Assembly: GCA_017165825.1 (NCBI GenBank) | Contig: CM029367.1 | Coordinates: 13,057,446 to 13,121,445, forward strand | Direction of reading: 5' to 3' | From: Hepsetus odoe | Taxonomy: Eukaryota; Chordata; Actinopteri; Characiformes; Hepsetidae | DNA: 64,000 nucleotides | Part shown: positions 57,272 through 64,000 of the stretch, one piece after another | Numbering within the stretch: position 1 is the stretch's first letter | Layout: every line of letters begins with the position of its first letter | The notes under the pieces: generated by a model | The model's input: only the letters and a program-made list of their open reading frames with translations | Told to the model about the DNA's origin: nothing | The model's database searches: none | Program-made: the position numbers and the translations under genes

Positions 57272-59725
57272 TACAATGGAAAAGATCTCATCTGATACAA
57301 AATTAAAAGACATGTTGTATAACCTTTGAACAGATTTGAGAATTTAAGTTCCGCTCGCCCTGATGCTGTTTTCTCTCTGCAGTATTGTATAATACAGTAA
57401 GTCTTATTCCCATTAGATCAATGGCACTTTTTCAAGTGGACACTTTCAATCACTCCCACACTGCTATTTATCTAAGAGGGCTCATCACACACAACACTAA
57501 ATGAGTTTCTTTTCCAATAGATAGATTGCATATTCTCTTTCAATTTTACACAAGTGGTTCAGGCTTGCCAGTTTTCATTTTGTATTAGGAAGACAGCAAG
57601 CTGAAGGCTCTGCTGGAAGCACTCTGTTTGCTGACTTAGTCTGTGTTGAACAGGTGACTCAACTTTGTCCTCTAAACATTTCACAGGTTGGTTGATGGAC
57701 TCATTAAGGTTGGTTAATTAGCAGAAAGTACTTTCTTTTACAAAAACTGGAAATATCACTTATTTAAATATGGCCAATATACAATCTCACCTTCTTTTGC
57801 AAGTGTTATAATGATAGTTTGATAAAAGCATCAAATAAATCATTCTGACCACAATGATTAAATGAATCATTATTTATATATTATTTGAATAATGAATTGA
57901 GTGAGGAGACAGAAGTAGTGAACTAAGTATTTGTTATGTAACCATATGTATTTTATTAGAAGGGGTCAATTGGTTGACCAGTTGCAAACTATTGTTATCA
58001 CATGGTGTGTAGAAAGAGGCAGTTGTTAAACTGCTGCTCTAAAGCAAAAGAGACAAAAGATCTGTGTGAAACAAAATTATTTATAGGCACTGGGAAATAT
58101 CATGGGAACTCTTTGATGGTTTTGAGTGATGGGATGCCGTGGTGTTCAATTATTTCAGTAAACATATCTTGGACAAAAGGCTCAGAATTGTCACAGTGTG
58201 TAGAACAGGACACCTGCATGGTAATGGTGACTAGCTTGCATTTAACTTGGATTTTCTTTTGAAGGATAGCATTCATTTTAATTTGTTGCAGCTGCCAAAT
58301 TACACAGAACATAGGAAAAGATGACTATGAAATGAAATAAGCTATATTTCGGTTATTTTCTATGAATACATTCCTCACACCTTTAAACGCCAAATTTCAG
58401 TTCCGTTTAGTTCAGTTATGGCTTAGTAATGTTTTCTTTACTTCCACAAAATTACTTTAAATCTCTAGAGATGAAAAAGGACATAACAAGACAGCATACC
58501 AAGCACAGATTTTCAAAGACTGCATTGTTACTGCATTTATCAAACTCTTTTTCTGAGAAACTAGAGGGAGAATTGGAAATATGCATAAAATTACAACACA
58601 TCACTGATTTAAAATCTTCTTAAGTGAAAACCAGAAACTTTGCAAGGATGCAGCAGTGTGTTAAAGAGGACTTTGTTTAGACTCTGTTGAGTTGTGTTCC
58701 TGTTCCCAGAGAACATGATGAGATTTAATGTTCTAATTAAAATGAAAGAAGTGTTCTGAAGGAAGAACTTGCTCAGGCACTCAGAATTGTGAACACCAAG
58801 GCCACCCAACATAGCAACAGATGTTAAATACTGTCATTTTGCACGCTGAGTCCTTGCAAAGCTGGAGAACTGTCAATTTTGTGCAGGTGGATTGTTTTGG
58901 AAATTTTAATGCTGTTTTCATTTCCATAATTGAATGCTTTGATAAGAGCTTTAGTGGGGAAAAGCAAAACTACACTAAAAATCTAAAAAAAAAAAATGAT
59001 TACATGAAAAATATTGACGTGAGAAAGAGAGTGTTTTGCAGATTAATGGTGCTCATTGTGTACGCCATCCGTCTGTACGTCTCTTGCTGTCACATTTTCT
59101 CAGCTGCATACTTTCACTTAGAGGGCACACTTCAATGTGCTTGTCTGGGAGGACAGAAATAATAAGTGGCCTCACAGACCTAATCCCACACAGTGAGTCA
59201 TTTTACTTCAGTTATTTAGACCCAGGAGCTGTACAATTTCAAATCAGTTTAGTGTCATTTCCACAAACACTTTCCTAGCTATAATGCTTTCCTAACCTTC
59301 AAGATTTGCATTTTTTGTTCTATTTCAAACGAATATAAGAGTACTTATAAAAGCGAAATTTGCAGCAGTGCTCTTTGCACTGAAAAGCTCCATAAACTCT
59401 TGCGATAATGTATATCAGAATGTGGCATTTCTTACCACTCTGTTACATTGGTGGAGAGTGCTGAAAGGCTGCTCTGTCCCTTTTATTTTGATGGCCCCCA
59501 GGAGAAAAGATTGCCCGCCATTTTTGTATAATGTCATGATTGAAATTGTATGTACAAAACACACAGATTTGAATAATGGAAAGTGTTGGAAAATAAATGT
59601 TTCAAACCCTAATACCACCAAAACCAATAAGTGGATGAAACTCCCTGTTCTGAGTTAGAAGAACAACAGAGTAGGTCATACCGTATGGGAGATTGTTGTA
59701 AGATGACCCAGTGTATTAGCCGGGG
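57270..59725. other. Intergenic, nothing recognised
   Basis: Open frames up to 113 codons (58821-59162) have no family similarity and are AT-rich. Confidence 0.35.
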
Positions 59726-59726
59726 A

Positions 59727-59840
59727 TGGTGGTGGTCTAGTGGTAGGATACTTATCTACAGATCAAGAGGCTGTAGGTTTGACTCCTACCTCCTACAGCA
59801 ACACCACCATTGGGTTCCTGAGAAAAACTCTTAACTCTTA
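59727..59840 (+). mobile_element. SINE, family A, 3' truncated
   Basis: Head GGTGGTGGTCTAGTGGTAGG, B-box-like GGTTTGACTCCTACC; it ends before the conserved tail. Confidence 0.75.
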
Positions 59841-59877
59841 AGTTGCTCCTGCTGTCACCAGAGTGTGGTTTGTAAAA

Positions 59878-60115
59878 TTAAGTGAAAGTGACTAAATGCC
59901 ACTGAAACACAGCACATAGGGAACCATGATGAAATGCATCCTCTGCATTTAACCTATACACACAACTTGCAGTAATGGGCAGCCATATCCTGTGCCCAGG
60001 GAGCAGTGATGGGGTCAGTACCTTGCTCAAGGATTCCTCAGGGCAACCTACCTGTCCAGTTTTCAAACCAACGACCTTCCCATCCTGGCTTCTAGTCCCT
60101 TAACATTAGGCAACT
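59878..60115 (-). mobile_element. SINE, family B
   Basis: The complement shows AGTACCTTGCTCAAGGATTC and TGCATCCTCTGCATTTAACC phrases typical of family B. The head is degenerate. Confidence 0.7.
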
Positions 60116-60119
60116 ATGG

Positions 60120-63100
60120 CTAACTGCAGAAAAAGCCAGAGATGCATAACTGAATTTTTAATGAAGGAACAGTCATTAAGCCTTGCCTTCAATCTCTCAG
60201 TTTAGTTTGAATTGTGTGGCTGGGAAAGTTTAGCAAGTGAGTGGAATTGGGTATGACTAAATTGCAGAGAAATGTGAAACAAAAAAGTAAAAAAAAAAAA
60301 GTAAAAAAGTTGAACATTTCTAGAATTACCAAGAAAAACAAAAAAGGAGATAATTTTAGAAGATAGATAGATTAAGCTTTACATAAAAACAAAATCACAC
60401 TTAGTCAGAATGTAGATGCATGTCTTCATGTCAACATTTTAGAGATATATGGAGTAAAATTACTAGTTAAAACACTTTTCATCAGCTGATTACATCCTTC
60501 TACTCAGGTCATGAATAAAAAGTTACGGTGTGGATTTTTATTGTCAGTAAGGATGTCAACCAGCCTTACGTTTTAAGACAATTACCAGGTATGCAAATGG
60601 GATTCAGAAAAGACAAATCTTCAAGAGACACCAGTGCTGATGGATGCTGTATAATGGAAAAGGGCAAAGAATGGAGCATGTGTTTTATTGACTACACCAA
60701 AATCTTGACAATGTCAACCATGTGAAATGATAGAATTGAAAGATTTATTTACAGAAGAATCAAGGGGACAAAACAATTGCCGTGAATGAGGGGGTTTAAG
60801 AAAAGAGGCAATTAGAAATGATTACTGTCTTTATGAATAACTTGCATGAATGCTAGTTAGTTTGTGCAATACCTGATCCACTTGGAGTCCTAAAGTCCAA
60901 AAAGAATTCAATCTCTATCACACCAAAACAAGCTAGATTTCTGAGCTGGTTTGCTTTTTTTTTTCACTTCATGTAATGTACCAAAGATGTCCCTGTGAAC
61001 AAGTCATTTCATGAGTCATTTGAGGGTGAGGCTGAGTCGTGTCAGTTATTCAGATGGCCTTTTCCTGCCAATAACTGAGTCCAGGTCACATTAAATGATG
61101 AAACCTACCAGGTTCTCCTGGTGGGAGCATATTCAGAGAAAAGGCTTCTGAAACTAAATGCAATTTGACACTAGACAACCCTGAAAGCTGTAGTCTGCAA
61201 TGTGTTTGACATTTGGGGAGATTTAAAGCCTTTCACTTGCACCATCCCCACCAGCCTGGAGCTGTGCATGTCATTAGTAGAAAGAGGGACAGGTACCAGC
61301 TTGAAGTGCCTCATATCAGTGCCAATCTAATAGCACAGAAAAACAGGGGCATAGGTTTCTGCCCCTTTCTCCCTCCCCACTGTTCCACATATTAAAGAGA
61401 ATACAAGGTGGGTCTGACTCTGAAATGTCCTTGTGGGTTTCTATTTTGGGATTCCATTGTAGGCCATTAAAAAGCACTTAGAGTCTATAAGTCATATTTG
61501 TTTACCACTTCTATCCACCTCATTTCTTGCTGTTAACAGTTAACATTTAAAATGTGTCACCTCAATGTCTCATTCACTCATATGCATTTCAGAACAACAA
61601 CACAGCTCCCTCTCACAGTGCTGGACACACACACAGTGTGGGTGTGTGTGTTTTAGGTTTGTTTTTTTAAGTATTAAGGTACCTGCTGCCTTTAGCCTTC
61701 TTGCAGCTGTAACCTCCATTTAAGGACAGGTCCATCACAATGCCCATTGTCTTTGACACTGTGTGCTCCAGCACATTTCTCCAGAAGGGGATGATTTCTG
61801 TGCTTAAGGCCATTATCTAGGCTTCACAATGCTGTTCTTGTCAGAAACCATCACTGAGATTCCTCTCTGCGAGCACAGATAAGAAAGGCTTTCACAGCTA
61901 GCTCTTTTCCACACTTAAGCTGAGGACAGACTTGCTGATGGTTTCCTGAAGAGAAAAGAAGAAATGTATACACACAGTCTGCCTGAGAAACCAACAAGCT
62001 GCTCAGCTCATTCAAGGTCAACCTGAAATGGTTCAAAGCAGCTGCAGAAAATAGATATTTCACTTTTTCCTGTCAAAGATATGTATCTCCAGGTTGTATG
62101 ATATGTATTTGGGGTTATGTCTCATTTGTTAAACCAATGAAATGCAAATTTTACCAGACCATGGAATTGCACTTTTATTTTACACTTTTTTTTTAAAGTG
62201 GTTTATGTGTTTGACTTATTTATTAGCAATCAATTTAAGGAAATGACTAGCTAGCTAGATTATTTACTTAAATAAGAATGTACTTTGAAGGAAAGAAAAG
62301 TAAATAGTAAATAGGTTTGCAGAAAAAAAAAGGTGGCGGGGATATAACTAATGCTCACACGGACAACAATGTAAGCCAGTTTATTAACTATCCAAGATGC
62401 ATTCAACTTCCTGCCATGCATTATTTTGAAGTTAAGACCAAGCCTTATATCTGAGGCAGGTTCCAGGTTATATATAGGTTATACCCAGAGATGGCCGATA
62501 GGTTGCATCAACAGAGCAGTTAACGCAAAATATAGTATTACATCCTGATGTCTGGTTTTAATCGCCACCTCTGTGAAGAATACTGACAGTAATATAGCAT
62601 GCCACATTTTCTTATGAATTTGATCACATCTGAACTTTTCATAATTGTTACATCATTAGATTTTTTGAGTAGAATCATCCTTTAAAATGGTCTTAAAGAC
62701 ACCGGTCATCTTCAGGATTTGAATTTGCATACCAACAAAGCAAAACCTTTTCTAAATGTTTCTTATATCTTTAAATAAAACATTTTTGTCAAGTACTGCT
62801 TGTCCACAAAATGCTGAAAATGTGGCACACCAGGATTAGTTGTTGTTTAATTTGTTCAGTAGCTCTGTCACATTGAAAATACAGAGAGTTTTGGCCAAGT
62901 GAGTGCAGTGACAGCATCTTTGGTACAGAATTGCCTTCCGAGCAATGGCAGTTTGACAACCCAGGAACACATGCAAAAAGCTGGTCTCTACCCCAAAACA
63001 CCCCGTTTCCAGAGCACACACTTATCACATACACTTCCACACCCGTCTGAGGCAGCAACCAATTAAGCACTGTCAGTGAAACTAGTGTCGATGTACCAAC

Positions 63101-64000
63101 TGGGAAACTTCACCTTTATGCAGATGAGGTAGGTCCACTAAATTTTATTTTTGTTACATTAAATTCCCCTGAAAACTAATCTAGACAACATTGCTTTAGG
63201 AGTCATATCTGGTTTGGAAGTGGTCAGGTAGTTGCATTCATTAGTCTGAGCTTGTAAGCCTTCAGAGATGTCAGACATTTGGGAGATGCTTAAACTGAGA
63301 GACACTGATTTAATGAGGCTCTGTACCTTTAAGTCAATTAAACAGCAACTGAACTGGTTTGGCAATTTTAAGAACTGAAGCGTTATTGATTTGTCCTCAG
63401 CTCTGAATTGTTCAGAAGTAAAAGCTGCTCAGCACAACATTTATGTTTCCATTTTTCAAGTTTTTCATTTTTCCATCATTCAAGATAGAAAGTGCTGTGT
63501 GGGACTATTGATCCACTCATCATCTGATATTTTGCTTGTGAACCACCTTGTGGGAGCAAAAGTCCTATTTTATACTTGTCAAACCTTGACATATTGAGTA
63601 GATTAAACTAAAGAAATAATTTTACTGTCACAGGCTGCAAAATGTGTATAAATACTTGGTGCCTAGCTAAAGGGGTTCCAATGTAGTTGGACCCCCCTGC
63701 AACTCTAAGAGGCTATTGATAACAACAGTTTGAGGAATTATTATTAAACGCTGTTTTATGTCAGTCAAATTTATGATTCAATCATACTCTGCCAGAAAAC
63801 TGCTCACACTTCTTTGTATGATAAGGCAATTTCTTGGCCATTACTTCAGTAGAGTTTGTATACGTTGCTGGTTGCAATAAAACATGCTTCTGTAATTTAA
63901 GATTCAGAAACAACCGCTTTTTTCTTTTAACAGCTGATGTCTGTACTTTGGAGCTCCAGACTTAAAAATCTCTTTAATCTTTACTGATCAGTGGCCTGAT
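60120..64000. other. Intergenic, nothing recognised
   Basis: AT-rich DNA with a short GTGTGTG tract near 61640. No exon, RNA gene or repeat boundary could be supported. Confidence 0.35.

Noticed and set aside
24000..64000. MTA3 exons, expected next to KCNG3 in mammals
   Set aside because: No BAH/ELM2/SANT/GATA-type coding sequence was recognised on either strand.

Overview
The window is teleost-like genomic DNA: split genes with GT-AG introns, abundant dinucleotide microsatellites, tRNA-derived SINEs, Tc1-like relics and LINE pieces. It carries two recognisable host genes, both on the minus strand: cox7a2l (three exons, 6407-10362) and kcng3 (two exons, 17980-23420). From memory, COX7A2L and KCNG3 are also neighbours on human 2p21, so the order looks like conserved synteny. 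The two genes work in unrelated processes: mitochondrial respiratory-chain assembly, and modulation of Kv2 potassium channels in the plasma membrane.

Layout. 1-2 kb is a decayed Tc1 element. 4.8-5.0 kb is a SINE. 6.0-10.5 kb is cox7a2l, with SINEs and a Tc1 scrap in its introns and an ETS/CRE promoter motif. 11.1-11.9 kb is an internally deleted pogo/Tigger-type transposon with TA flanks. 18.0-23.4 kb is kcng3, whose first exon is CpG-rich and lies between complementary CT and GA tracts. 23.8-25.4 kb is an 11-bp-period tandem array with a 55-bp higher-order unit. 25-30 kb is mostly microsatellites plus one possible orphan exon. 39.7-44.5 kb is a nest of Tc1, LINE, inverted LINE and SINE fragments. 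From 50 kb to the end I see only dispersed repeats and unannotatable DNA.

The most unusual content is a pair of related LTR elements, at 30457-34624 (old, broken, SINE-interrupted) and 46202-49817 (young, 5-bp target duplication, nearly identical LTRs). Neither has recognisable protease, reverse transcriptase or integrase. Both start with a short gag-like ORF whose ATG lies in the primer-binding site. That site is exactly complementary to the predicted 5' end of the transcript, and the pairing is kept by compensatory change between copies, which points to Tf1/sushi-type self-priming. Their interiors encode coiled-coil protein. The young copy has an uninterrupted 805-codon ORF containing about ten IQ repeats that run colinear with the spindle protein ASPM. 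The simplest reading is a non-autonomous sushi-like retrotransposon family that has captured cellular spindle or coiled-coil gene sequence. Its LTRs also carry tandem CTCF-like boxes and a palindromic TATA region.
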